Shown here: in pieces, positions 17,535 through 25,312 of the stretch | How the letters are laid out: every line of letters begins with the position of its first letter | Numbering within the stretch: the stretch's first letter is position 1 | From: Kitasatospora purpeofusca | Lineage (GTDB): Bacteria; Actinomycetota; Actinomycetes; Streptomycetales; Streptomycetaceae | Reading direction: 5' to 3' | Length of the DNA stretch: 64,000 bases | NCBI RefSeq assembly: GCF_000718025.1 | Contig: NZ_JODS01000003.1 | Span: 372,001 to 436,000, forward strand | Program-made: the position numbers and the translations under genes | Notes under the pieces: generated by a model | The model's input: only the letters and a program-made list of their open reading frames with translations | Databases searched by the model: none | What the model was told of the DNA's origin: nothing

Positions 17535-18899
17535 ATGAGTGATCTGACGGACCGGCTGGCGGAGGGCCTCCCGCCCGGGGCGATGGCCGTGGACCCGGAC
17601 GTGACGGACGCCTACCGGCACGACATGGCGGACTTCTGCCCGGCCGGCACCCCCGCCGTGGTGGTTTTCCCGGAGACGGTCGAGCAGGTGCAGCACGTAC
17701 TGCGCACCGCCACCGCGCTGCGCGTCCCGGTGGTCCCGCAGGGGGCCAGGACCGGTCTGTCCGGCGCGGCCAACGCGGTCGACGGCTGCATCGTGCTGTC
17801 GATGCTGCGGATGAACCGGATCCTGGAGATCGACCCGGTGAACCGGATCGCGGTGGTCGAGCCGGGGGTGGTCAACGCCGAGCTGTCCCGGGCGGCCGCC
17901 GCCTCGGGGCTCGCCTACCCGCCCGACCCGTCGAGCTGGGAGTCCTGCACCATCGGCGGCAACATCGGGACCGGCGCGGGTGGCCTCTGCTGCGTCAAGT
18001 ACGGCGTGACCAGCGAGTACGTGCTCGGCCTGGACGTGGTGCTGGCCGACGGACGGCTGCTGTCCACCGGCCGCCGGACGGCCAAGGGCGTGGCCGGCTA
18101 CGACCTGACCCGGCTCCTGGTCGGCTCCGAGGGCACGCTGGGGGTGGTGGTCCGCGCGGTGCTGGCGCTGCGGCCGGCCCCCGCCCCGCAGCTGGCGCTG
18201 GCGGCGGAGTTCCCGAGCACGGCCTCGGCGGGCGCGGCGGTCTGCGAGGTGATGGCCCGCGGCTTCACCCCCTCGCTGATGGAGCTGATGGACCCGGTGA
18301 GTGTGCGCGCGGTCAACGAACTGGGGCGGATGGGCCTGCCGGAGTCGACCCGGGCGCTGCTGCTGGTGGCCTTCGACGGTCCGGACCGGGTGGCCGAGCT
18401 GGCCGCGGTCGGCGAGCTGTGCCGGGCGGCCGGGGCGACCGAGGTGGTGCCGGCCGAGGACCAGGCCGAGTCCGAGCTGCTGCTGGAGGCGCGCCGGCTG
18501 GCGCTGCCCGCGCTGGACCGGCTGGGCACCACGATGATCGACGACGTGGCGGTGCCGCGGTCGCGGCTGGCCGAGATGCTGGAGGGGGTGGCGGCGATCG
18601 GTCAGCGGCACGGGCTGACCATCGGGGTGGTGAGCCACGCCGGGGACGGCAACACCCATCCGATCGTCATCTTCGACGCGGCGGACCCGGAGCAGTCGGC
18701 GCTGGCGCAGCGCTCCTTCGACGAGATCATGGCACTGGGGCTGGAGCTGGGCGGGACGATCACCGGGGAGCACGGGGTGGGGCTGCTCAAGCGGGAGTGG
18801 CTGGCGCGGGAGCTGGGGCCGGTGGCGATGGAGCTGCAGCGGCAGCTGAAGGCGGTCTTCGATCCGCTGGGGATCCTCAATCCCGGCAAGGCGGTTTGA
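17535..18899 (+). CDS. FAD-linked oxidase (GlcD/D-lactate dehydrogenase-like)
   Basis: 454 residues with the vanillyl-alcohol-oxidase fold. FAD_binding_4 comes first (VPVVPQGARTGLSGAANA, SSWESCTIGGNIGTGAGG, GYDLTRLLVGSEGTLG). FAD-oxidase_C follows with SHAGDGNTHP, GGTITGEHGVGLLK and the terminal LGILNPGKAV. The family oxidises D-2-hydroxy acids such as glycolate or D-lactate; the exact substrate is not readable here. The ATG at 17535 has GGAGG 5 nt upstream. A longer frame from 17463 lacks a signal. It stands alone, with no partner Fe-S subunit beside it. Confidence 0.88.
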   Translation: MSDLTDRLAEGLPPGAMAVDPDVTDAYRHDMADFCPAGTPAVVVFPETVEQVQHVLRTATALRVPVVPQGARTGLSGAANAVDGCIVLSMLRMNRILEIDPVNRIAVVEPGVVNAELSRAAAASGLAYPPDPSSWESCTIGGNIGTGAGGLCCVKYGVTSEYVLGLDVVLADGRLLSTGRRTAKGVAGYDLTRLLVGSEGTLGVVVRAVLALRPAPAPQLALAAEFPSTASAGAAVCEVMARGFTPSLMELMDPVSVRAVNELGRMGLPESTRALLLVAFDGPDRVAELAAVGELCRAAGATEVVPAEDQAESELLLEARRLALPALDRLGTTMIDDVAVPRSRLAEMLEGVAAIGQRHGLTIGVVSHAGDGNTHPIVIFDAADPEQSALAQRSFDEIMALGLELGGTITGEHGVGLLKREWLARELGPVAMELQRQLKAVFDPLGILNPGKAV

Positions 18900-19325
18900 C
18901 CACCCCCTCGGGCCGGGCAACGAAGGTATTGTTCTCCGGATTTTCAGACTGTCGCAGGATGGCCGGAATTATCGACACGGTAGCGTGACCGCACCCGGCG
19001 GGGGGCGTGTTTGTTCCGCCGCACGCCAGGGTGGTGCGCCGGGTTGTCCGTGTGCCTCCTTCACGCCTCCTCCGGAGACTCGGTCGTATCCGACCGTTCG
19101 GGCGACATCGCAGGTCGGCGGCGGTGTGTCGGCGTGCTTCCAGGATCGCTCGCAGTTATGCGCGGGGCTGCTGGATATCACGCTAAAGGGCGAAAAGGGC
19201 ACCGGGAGGTGGTGCTTTGTCGATTTGTTGCGGAAGTCTGTGACCCGGCGTCGCAGCCCGCAGGTGTTCGTCTGGCCGGCGAACTCCCGCACCCATTGCA
19301 CGATTACCGTTTCTTGGAGGCTCCC
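18900..19325. other. 426-bp region upstream of the small secreted protein
   Basis: AT-richer stretches at 18915-18985 and 19175-19320 probably hold the promoter of the gene at 19326. Open frames that run into that gene from 19011 have no start signal of their own, and the region shows no conserved protein. I see no RNA gene. Confidence 0.35.
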
Positions 19326-19655
19326 ATGGCTCGCAACCGAATCCGCCGTACCGCCGGTGTGCTGCTCGCGGCCCCGCTCGCGGCCGGACTGCTGCTCGCC
19401 GGTGCCGGCGCCGCCGCCGCCGACAACGGCGCGCTCGCCAACGACGGGTCCAACAGCGGTGTGGTGTCGAACGTCGGGACGGGCAACGTCTTCGGCTCGG
19501 TCGACGGCAACTACATCTCGAACCAGCAGACGGCGACCGGCTCCGGCGCCTCGAACCAGGCCAACACCCTCGCGGTGAAGGACAACTCGGGCACCATCCT
19601 GGCCGGTCAGTCCAACAAGAACTACAGCATCGTCTTCGCGCCGATCTTCGGCTGA
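19326..19655 (+). CDS. Small secreted Asn/Gly/Ser-rich protein
   Basis: 109 residues that I do not recognise. A clear Sec signal (basic MARNRIRR, hydrophobic core, cleavage near AGAAAA|DN) leaves a mature chain of about 75 residues that is rich in Asn, Gly, Ser, Val and Gln, has no Cys and ends in SIVFAPIFG. It contains the repeated words SNSGVVSNVGTGN, SNQQTATGSGASNQ and SGTILAGQSN. Size, lack of Cys and composition suggest an extracellular or surface assembly protein, by analogy only with streptomycete rodlins and other amyloid-like coats; I see no real match. TTGGAGG lies 5 nt before the ATG. The gene is monocistronic. Confidence 0.75.
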   Translation: MARNRIRRTAGVLLAAPLAAGLLLAGAGAAAADNGALANDGSNSGVVSNVGTGNVFGSVDGNYISNQQTATGSGASNQANTLAVKDNSGTILAGQSNKNYSIVFAPIFG

Positions 19656-20177
19656 GCACCCGGGCGATCGGGCACCGGGGAGCCCCGGGTGCCGGCGCCG
19701 ACCGGGAGCCGTCGACGGCGGGGGCGCCGTCGACGGAGCACCGGGGCCGGCCGGGGCGGACGCGGGTGGGCTGAGCGCCCGCGACGGGTCCGGAGCGGAC
19801 CGCGAAGTGGATCGGAAGAACCGCGATCGGAACGGATCGCACAGCGCGCAACCGGGCAGCGGAAAGGGTCACCGCGAACCGGTCCCGTGGGCGGCACCGA
19901 ACATCGGTGCCGCCCTCGGGCGTTGTCCGGGCGTTGTCCGGGCGTGTCCGGGCGTGTCCGGACGAGCCGGGCGTGTCCGGGCGTGTCCGGGCGGGCAGGG
20001 GGGGCGGGCCGGGCGTTCCCGGGGGCGGGCACGGGCGGGCCGGTGCAGGGCCCGCGCCCTGACTCGTCACCGTGCGGCGGTACGGTTGCGCTCCGACAGT
20101 GCACCCCCGAGCCCGGCGCCCCCCGGCGGCCCTTCCGGCGAGGGGCTGCGGCGGCGGCAACCGGAAGGAAGGGCGCG
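19656..20177. other. 522-bp intergenic region with phased repeats
   Basis: Non-coding as far as I can see. It contains a GC-rich stretch after the secreted-protein gene, a block of 10-11-bp repeats (19918-19988), and the leader of the PNPOx-like gene. No convincing terminator with a U tract is visible. Confidence 0.4.
19918..19988. repeat. Tandem 10-11-bp repeats (gggcgtgtcc)
   Basis: Two units of gggcgttgtcc (11 bp) are followed by four units of gggcgtgtcc (10 bp), interrupted once by ggacgagcc. The period is about one helical turn. They lie about 190 bp upstream of the PNPOx-like gene. Confidence 0.85.
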
Positions 20178-20948
20178 ATGGCAGCCGAGGACGAGGACCT
20201 GAGCGGCCCGGGCGGGACCACGCCCGTACCCGGTCCCGGGTCGGGCCCGGAGCCGCGCCCGGAAACGCGGCCCGAGCCCCGGTCGGTGCCCGAGCTGATG
20301 CTGGGCCGACCGCCGATGGCCCGCCCGCTGCCGGGCTTCGACACCGGGGCGGCCCCGGCCGAGCCCGGCCCGCTCTTCGTCGACTGGCTCGCCACCGCCG
20401 TCGACGCCGGGGTGCTGGACCCGCAGGTGTTCACCCTCTCCACGGTCGACGCCGACGGCCTGCCGGACGCCCGCGTCCTGGTGCTGCGCGACGTGGACGC
20501 GGCCGGCACCGGCTGGGTGTTCTCCGCCGCCGCCGACAGTCCCAAGGGCCGCCAGCTCGCCGACCACCCGGCGGCCGCGCTCACCGTCTACTGGCCCCGG
20601 CTCGGCCGCCAGGTGCGGGTCCGCGGCACCGTCGAACGGGCCGCCGACCTGGTCGCGGCGGCCGAGTTCGCCACCCGCTCCCCGGACGCCCGGATCGGCG
20701 CGCTGGTCGGGCGGCAGAGCGAGCCACTGGCCTCGCCGGCCGAGTACGAGGAGGCGGTGGCGGTGGCCCGGCGCCGCCTGGAGGCCACCCCGGACGCGGT
20801 CGCCGCCGGGCACGCCGTCTACACGCTGTGGGCGCACGAGGTCGAGTTCTGGCAGGGCGAGGCCGAGCGCCACCACGTCCGCCTCCGCTACACCAGAACC
20901 GGGCCGGTGCTGACCCCGGAGTGGTCGCGCACCCTGCTCTGGCCCTGA
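20178..20948 (+). CDS. Pyridoxamine 5'-phosphate oxidase family protein
   Basis: 256 residues. A Pro/Glu-rich head of about 45 residues precedes a PNPOx-like FMN-binding split barrel: DPQVFTLSTVDADGLPDARVLVLRD, WVFSAAADSPKGRQLADHP, YWPRLGRQVRVRGTVER and a C-terminal PNP_phzG-type tail (VEFWQGEAERHHVRLRYTR). True PdxH oxidises PNP/PMP to PLP. This protein has the full-length C-terminal domain, so a PdxH- or PhzG-like flavin oxidase is likely, but substrate is uncertain. GAAGGAAGG precedes the ATG at 20178. It is monocistronic and ends in a 9-bp repeat array. Confidence 0.83.
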   Translation: MAAEDEDLSGPGGTTPVPGPGSGPEPRPETRPEPRSVPELMLGRPPMARPLPGFDTGAAPAEPGPLFVDWLATAVDAGVLDPQVFTLSTVDADGLPDARVLVLRDVDAAGTGWVFSAAADSPKGRQLADHPAAALTVYWPRLGRQVRVRGTVERAADLVAAAEFATRSPDARIGALVGRQSEPLASPAEYEEAVAVARRRLEATPDAVAAGHAVYTLWAHEVEFWQGEAERHHVRLRYTRTGPVLTPEWSRTLLWP

Positions 20949-20949
20949 G

Positions 20950-21021
20950 GCACCCGAAGCACCCGAAGCACCCGAAGCACCCGAGGCACCCGAAGCACCT
21001 GAAGCGCTGGAAGTACCTGAA
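20950..21021. repeat. Eight tandem 9-bp repeats after the PNPOx-like gene
   Basis: Eight adjacent 9-mers begin immediately after the stop at 20946-20948: gcacccgaa three times, gcacccgag, gcacccgaa, gcacctgaa, and two diverged units. The diverged units lie at the distal end. The array lies between convergent genes and does not form a hairpin. Confidence 0.9.
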
Positions 21022-21075
21022 GCACCACGGCGGTCGGCGTCCAGGCGCCGACCGCCCGGCTCGGCGCCGCCCGGC

Positions 21076-22146
21076 TCAGCGCCGCCCGGTCAGGGTGGCC
21101 CCGACGCTCGCCGCCACCACACAGCCGATCCCCGCCAGCTGGGCCGCGCCCAGCAGCTGCCCGAGCACCACCAGCCCGACCAGCGCGCTGACCGCCGGCT
21201 CCAGGCTCACCAGCACGCTGAACACCCGCTGCGGCATCCGCCGCAGCGCGGTCATCTCCAGCGCGTAGGGGATCACCGGCAGCAGCAGGGACACCCCGGC
21301 GACCGCGAGCAGCAGCATCAGCGGCGAGGCGTCCGGCGCGGACAGTCCGTCCCAGGCCTCGCCGAGCCCGAACGGCGCCACCACCAGCGCGCCGACCGTC
21401 ATCGACACGGCCAGCCCCTGGAAGCCCTGGAACGCCGCCCCGACCTTGTCCGTGAACAGGATGTACGCGGCGTAGCAGGCCGCCGCCCCGAAGGCGCAGA
21501 GCAGGCCGACCGGGTCGAGTCCGGCGCCGCCCTCCCCGCCCTCGCCGAGCAGCGTCAGCAGCGCCACCCCGCCGGCCGCGAGCAGCGCCCAGAGCAGATG
21601 GCTGGCACGGCGGGCGAAGAACAGTGCCACCGCGAGCGGGCCGAGGAACTCGATGGTGGCGGCGGTGCCCATCGGCAGCCGGTCGATCGCCCCGGCGAAC
21701 AGCAGGGTCATCCCGGCCGAGGCCATGCCGAGCAGGCCCGCGGCGGCCAGGTCGCGCGGCCGGAGCCCGCGCAGCCGGGGCCTGGTGACGGCGAGCAGGA
21801 TGACCGCCGCGAAGCTCAGCCGGAGGAAGGTGGTGCCGCTGACCCCGAGCGGGCCGAACAGCGGCTTGGAGAACGCGATCCCGGTCTGCACCAGGAACAT
21901 CGCCGTCAGACACAGCAGCGGCGCCGGGATGCTCTCCGGGCGCCGCAGGAAGTTCGGGAACCGTCGGCCGGACGGTCGGCCGGTTCGCGGGCCCGGTGGC
22001 AGCCCCTCCGCGGGCGCCCCGCCTCGTCGCCAGCCGCCCCGCTCGCCGGCGGGCTCGCCCTTGGGGGCGGGCGGCATGACAAGCGCCTCGGCGACGGCGG
22101 CGGCCGTCGTCGGGGCAGAGGTTTCGCTGAGGTGGGGCGTGGGCAT
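21076..22146 (-). CDS. EamA/RhaT-family (DMT) exporter
   Basis: 356 residues. A charged, Pro/Gly-rich head of about 70 residues precedes ten membrane segments arranged as two EamA repeats (PLLCLTAMFLVQTGIAFSKPLFG onward and DPVGLLCAFGAAACYAAYILFTDKV onward), with a conserved ALEMTALRRMPQRVFSVLVSLEP segment in the second. The family exports amino acids, drugs or metabolites; substrate unknown. I use the ATG at 22146. The GTG at 22173 adds nine residues and could start a leaderless message. Convergent with the PNPOx-like gene. Confidence 0.85.
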   Translation of the reverse strand: MPTPHLSETSAPTTAAAVAEALVMPPAPKGEPAGERGGWRRGGAPAEGLPPGPRTGRPSGRRFPNFLRRPESIPAPLLCLTAMFLVQTGIAFSKPLFGPLGVSGTTFLRLSFAAVILLAVTRPRLRGLRPRDLAAAGLLGMASAGMTLLFAGAIDRLPMGTAATIEFLGPLAVALFFARRASHLLWALLAAGGVALLTLLGEGGEGGAGLDPVGLLCAFGAAACYAAYILFTDKVGAAFQGFQGLAVSMTVGALVVAPFGLGEAWDGLSAPDASPLMLLLAVAGVSLLLPVIPYALEMTALRRMPQRVFSVLVSLEPAVSALVGLVVLGQLLGAAQLAGIGCVVAASVGATLTGRR

Positions 22147-22298
22147 GGAGGCGAGTTTGCCGTAAGGAGCCACCGGGCAGCAAGCTCGTTACAAATATCG
22201 GGACGGATACGGACGGGTGCGTCCGAAAGGGTGGGCTTTTCCGGCGTACGCGGCGCGGCTGCCGCGGTTGTCCGACGTTCCGTCAGTATCAAGGCGGC

Positions 22299-23177
22299 GT
22301 GCGCTATCTCCGCCCCGCGGCCATCGCCGCCGCCTCCTTCGTCCTGCTGCTGGCCGCCGGCGGTCCGGGCGCGAGCGCCGACGAGACCGCGCCGGTGGTC
22401 GCCGCCGCCCCCCGGATCCGGGCCACCGTCCTGCCCGACCGGATCGGCCCGCCGACCGCCCGGGCCCGGGACCTCTTCACCGGCGCGGCCTTCGACGCCT
22501 GCACCGCGCCACCGCTGGAGACCATGCGGGCCTGGCGCGACGCCTCGCCGTACGGGGCGGTCGGCATCTACACCAGCGGCAGCCAGCGCGGCTGCGCCCA
22601 GCCGAGGCTCAGCGCGGACTGGGTGCGGCAGGCCAGGGCGATGGGCTGGCGCTTCCTGCCCGTCCACGTCGGCCTCCAGGCGCCGTGCAGCGAGCTGAGC
22701 CGCAAGCCGAAGCGGATCGACCCCGCGCGGGCCGTCCAGCAGGGCCGCGAGGAGGCGGTCGAGGCGGTCCGCGGTCTCAAGGCGGTCGGGCTCGGCAAGG
22801 GCAGCCCGGTCTTCCTGGACATCGAGGCCTACCCCCTGCGCGACCCGGCCTGCGGGCAGGCCGTGGTCGACTTCACCCTCGGTTGGACCCAGGCCCTGCA
22901 CCTGGCGGGCTACGGTTCCGGCTTCTACTCCAGCCTCGACTCCGGCATCGCCGACCTCGCCGCGGCCGCCCGGGCCGGCAGCACGCCGCTGCCCGACACC
23001 CTCTGGTACGCCCGCTGGGACGACCGGGCCGACACGGTGGGCGGCGGGGCGCTCGGCCCGGACCTCTGGGCCGGGCGCCAGCGCGTCCACCAGTACCGCG
23101 GCAATGTCGAGGAGACCTACGGCGGCGCGACGCTCACCGTCGACCGCAACCAGGTCGACGCCCCGCTGGCCGGCTGA
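22299..23177 (+). CDS. Secreted DUF1906 (Rv2525c-like glycoside-hydrolase-fold) protein
   Basis: 292 residues with a Sec signal (cleavage near GPGASA|DE). The mature part has the DUF1906 pattern: FDACTAPPLETMRAW, VGIYTSGSQRGC, FLPVHVGLQAPC, SPVFLDIEAY, GYGSGFYSSLDSG, WYARWD and a final LTVDRNQVD. The fold is a TIM barrel related to GH25-type hydrolases. In the mycobacterial homologue Rv2525c the role is cell-wall associated but the reaction is unproven. Here Asp and Glu of the DIEAY strand are kept. The GTG at 22299 lacks an obvious ribosome-binding site, so the message may be leaderless. It ends 7 bp from the convergent zinc-ribbon ORF. Confidence 0.85.
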   Translation: MRYLRPAAIAAASFVLLLAAGGPGASADETAPVVAAAPRIRATVLPDRIGPPTARARDLFTGAAFDACTAPPLETMRAWRDASPYGAVGIYTSGSQRGCAQPRLSADWVRQARAMGWRFLPVHVGLQAPCSELSRKPKRIDPARAVQQGREEAVEAVRGLKAVGLGKGSPVFLDIEAYPLRDPACGQAVVDFTLGWTQALHLAGYGSGFYSSLDSGIADLAAAARAGSTPLPDTLWYARWDDRADTVGGGALGPDLWAGRQRVHQYRGNVEETYGGATLTVDRNQVDAPLAG

Positions 23178-23184
23178 GGCGGCC

Positions 23185-23382
23185 TCACTCCCGCAGGGCG
23201 AGCCCCAGGAAGCCCAGGCCGCCGCAGTGGCGGCAGGTCTGCGGGATGTGCCCGGTGCCGGTCCGGCCCGCGCGCAGGCCCATCCGCGCCTCCGTCCGCA
23301 CACCCTCCGCGCAGCACGGGCACGGCATCCGGAGCCCGCTCGGCAGCGGCCCCGCCCGTCGGTCGTCACGCCCGTCACCCAT
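23185..23382 (-). CDS. Small zinc-ribbon-like protein
   Basis: 65 residues with two Cys pairs, CPCC (about 21-24) and CRHC (about 50-53), both followed by Gly. The spacing is that of a compact zinc ribbon, or of half a DnaJ-type Cys-rich module (CxxCxGxG-like). The ATG at 23382 is preceded by gatact 6 nt upstream, which could be a -10 box of a near-leaderless transcript. The stop lies 7 bp from the end of the DUF1906 gene. The open frame continues upstream through the divergent acyl-CoA ligase gene but that part is a shadow. Function unknown. Confidence 0.7.
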   Translation of the reverse strand: MGDGRDDRRAGPLPSGLRMPCPCCAEGVRTEARMGLRAGRTGTGHIPQTCRHCGGLGFLGLALRE

Positions 23383-23562
23383 GCCCCCAGTATCCCGCCC
23401 GTCCCGGCGGCCGTGATCGGGGCAACTGTGCCGGAATGCTGACAGCGGGGGTGCGGCGCGGCACAATCGGGCTCTACTGCCCCGTATTACCGCCCAGTAG
23501 CCGGTCTCCGGCCGGGCCAGGGGGCAGCACCGCCGCAGTGCAGCCCAGGTCGAGGAGGACCC

Positions 23563-25224
23563 GTGTTCAGCACGATGCAGGACGTTCCGCTCACCGTCGC
23601 CAGAATCCTTGAGCACGGGGCGACCGTCCACGCCCGCTCGACCGTCACCACCTGGGACGGCACCGGACCGGTGGTCCGGACCTACGCGGAGGTCGGGGCG
23701 CGGGCCGCCCGGCTGGCCTGGGCCCTGCGGGACGAGCTCGGCGTCACGGCGGACGACCGGGTGGCCACCCTGATGTGGAACAACGCCGAGCACCTGGAGG
23801 CCTACCTCGCCGTGCCGGCGATGGGTGCGGTGCTGCACACCCTCAACCTGCGGCTCCCCGCGAACCAGCTGTCCTTCATCGTCGACCACGCCGCCGACCG
23901 CGTGATCATCGTCAACGGCACCGTGCTCCCGCTGCTGGCCGCCGTCCTGCCGCGGCTCGCCCCGACGCTCAAGCACATCGTGGTCAGCGGCCCGGGCGAC
24001 CGCTCGGTGCTGGCCGGCTTCGAGGGCGGGGTGCACGACTACGAGGAGCTGATCGCCGACCGGCCGACCGAGTACCCCTGGCTCACCGACATCGACGAGC
24101 GCCGGGCCGCCGTGCTCTGCTACACCTCCGGCACCACCGGCGACCCCAAGGGCGTCCTCTACAGCCACCGCTCGGTCTACCTGCACTGCCTCCAGGTCAA
24201 CACCGGCGACAACTTCGCCTTCACCCCGCGCGACACCGCCCTGCCGGTGGTGCCGATGTTCCACGTCAACGCCTGGGGCATCCCGCACGCCGCCTTCATG
24301 TCCGGCGCCAACCTGCTGATGCCGGACCGCTTCCTCCAGCCCAAGCCGATGGCCGAGATGATCGCCGCCGTGCGGCCCACCGTCAGCGCGGCCGTGCCGA
24401 CGATCTGGAGCGGGCTGCTGGACGAGCTGGACGCCGGCGACTACGACACCTCCAGCCTGCGGATGGTCGTCATCGGCGGGTCGGCCTGTCCGCCCTCGCT
24501 GATGAAGGGGTACGAGGAGCGCCACGGCATCCGGGTCATCCACGCCTGGGGCATGACCGAGACCTCGCCGCTCGGCTCCTTCGCCCAGCCGCCGGGCGGC
24601 CTGACCCCGGAGGAGGAGTGGCCCTACCGGGTCAGCCAGGGCATCTTCCCGGCCTCCGTCGAGGCCAGGCTGATCGGCCCGGGCGGCGAGCGGATGCCCC
24701 ACGACGGGGTGTCGGCGGGCGAGCTGGAGGTGCGCGGCCCGTGGATCGCGGGGGCGTACTACGGCGGCGCCGGGCAGGACCCGGAGCGCCCGGACGACAA
24801 GTTCTCCGAGGACGGCTGGCTGCGCACCGGCGACGTCGGCACCATCACCGCGGACGGCTATCTGACGCTCACCGACCGGGCCAAGGACGTGATCAAGTCC
24901 GGCGGCGAGTGGATCTCCTCGGTGGACCTGGAGAACCACCTGATGGCGCACCCGGAGGTGGCCGAGGCCGCCGTGGTGGCCGTGCCGGACGAGAAGTGGG
25001 GCGAGCGCCCGCTGGCGACCGTCGTGCTGCGGCCGGGCGCCACCGTCGGGCTGCCGGAACTGCGGACCTTCCTGGCCGGGCGGATCGCGTCCTGGCAGCT
25101 GCCCGAGCGCTGGGCGATCGTCGAGGCGGTGCCGAAGACCTCGGTCGGGAAGTTCGACAAGAAGGTGATCCGCGCCGACTACGCGGAGCAGAAGCTGGAC
25201 GTCACGCTGCTCGGCAAGGAGTAA
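23563..25224 (+). CDS. Long-chain fatty-acid-CoA ligase (AMP-dependent)
   Basis: 553-residue member of the ANL adenylating superfamily, close to medium/long-chain acyl-CoA synthetases. Core motifs: P-loop CYTSGTTGDPKGV, aromatic/His motif PMFHVNAWGIPHAAF, HAWGMTETSPLG, DGWLRTGDVG, and the catalytic Lys near the end in KTSVGKFDKK. It activates a carboxylic acid with ATP, then transfers it to CoA. The start is the GTG at 23563 with GGAGGA upstream. It is monocistronic and ends in a perfect 25-bp hairpin. Chain length preference cannot be read from the sequence. Confidence 0.9.
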   Translation: MFSTMQDVPLTVARILEHGATVHARSTVTTWDGTGPVVRTYAEVGARAARLAWALRDELGVTADDRVATLMWNNAEHLEAYLAVPAMGAVLHTLNLRLPANQLSFIVDHAADRVIIVNGTVLPLLAAVLPRLAPTLKHIVVSGPGDRSVLAGFEGGVHDYEELIADRPTEYPWLTDIDERRAAVLCYTSGTTGDPKGVLYSHRSVYLHCLQVNTGDNFAFTPRDTALPVVPMFHVNAWGIPHAAFMSGANLLMPDRFLQPKPMAEMIAAVRPTVSAAVPTIWSGLLDELDAGDYDTSSLRMVVIGGSACPPSLMKGYEERHGIRVIHAWGMTETSPLGSFAQPPGGLTPEEEWPYRVSQGIFPASVEARLIGPGGERMPHDGVSAGELEVRGPWIAGAYYGGAGQDPERPDDKFSEDGWLRTGDVGTITADGYLTLTDRAKDVIKSGGEWISSVDLENHLMAHPEVAEAAVVAVPDEKWGERPLATVVLRPGATVGLPELRTFLAGRIASWQLPERWAIVEAVPKTSVGKFDKKVIRADYAEQKLDVTLLGKE

Positions 25225-25246
25225 CACCCGGCGGGCCACCCCCGCC

Positions 25247-25301
25247 GGAACGACCTGGGCCGGCCACCCCCGCAGAGGGGGTGGCCGGCCCAGGTCGTTC
25301 C
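25247..25301. terminator. Perfect 25-bp bidirectional hairpin
   Basis: 25247-25271 pairs without mismatch with 25277-25301, loop gcaga. It separates the convergent acyl-CoA ligase and PAS-protein genes (11 bp before the latter's stop). There is no U tract. Confidence 0.9.
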
Positions 25302-25312
25302 GTACCGCGTGC

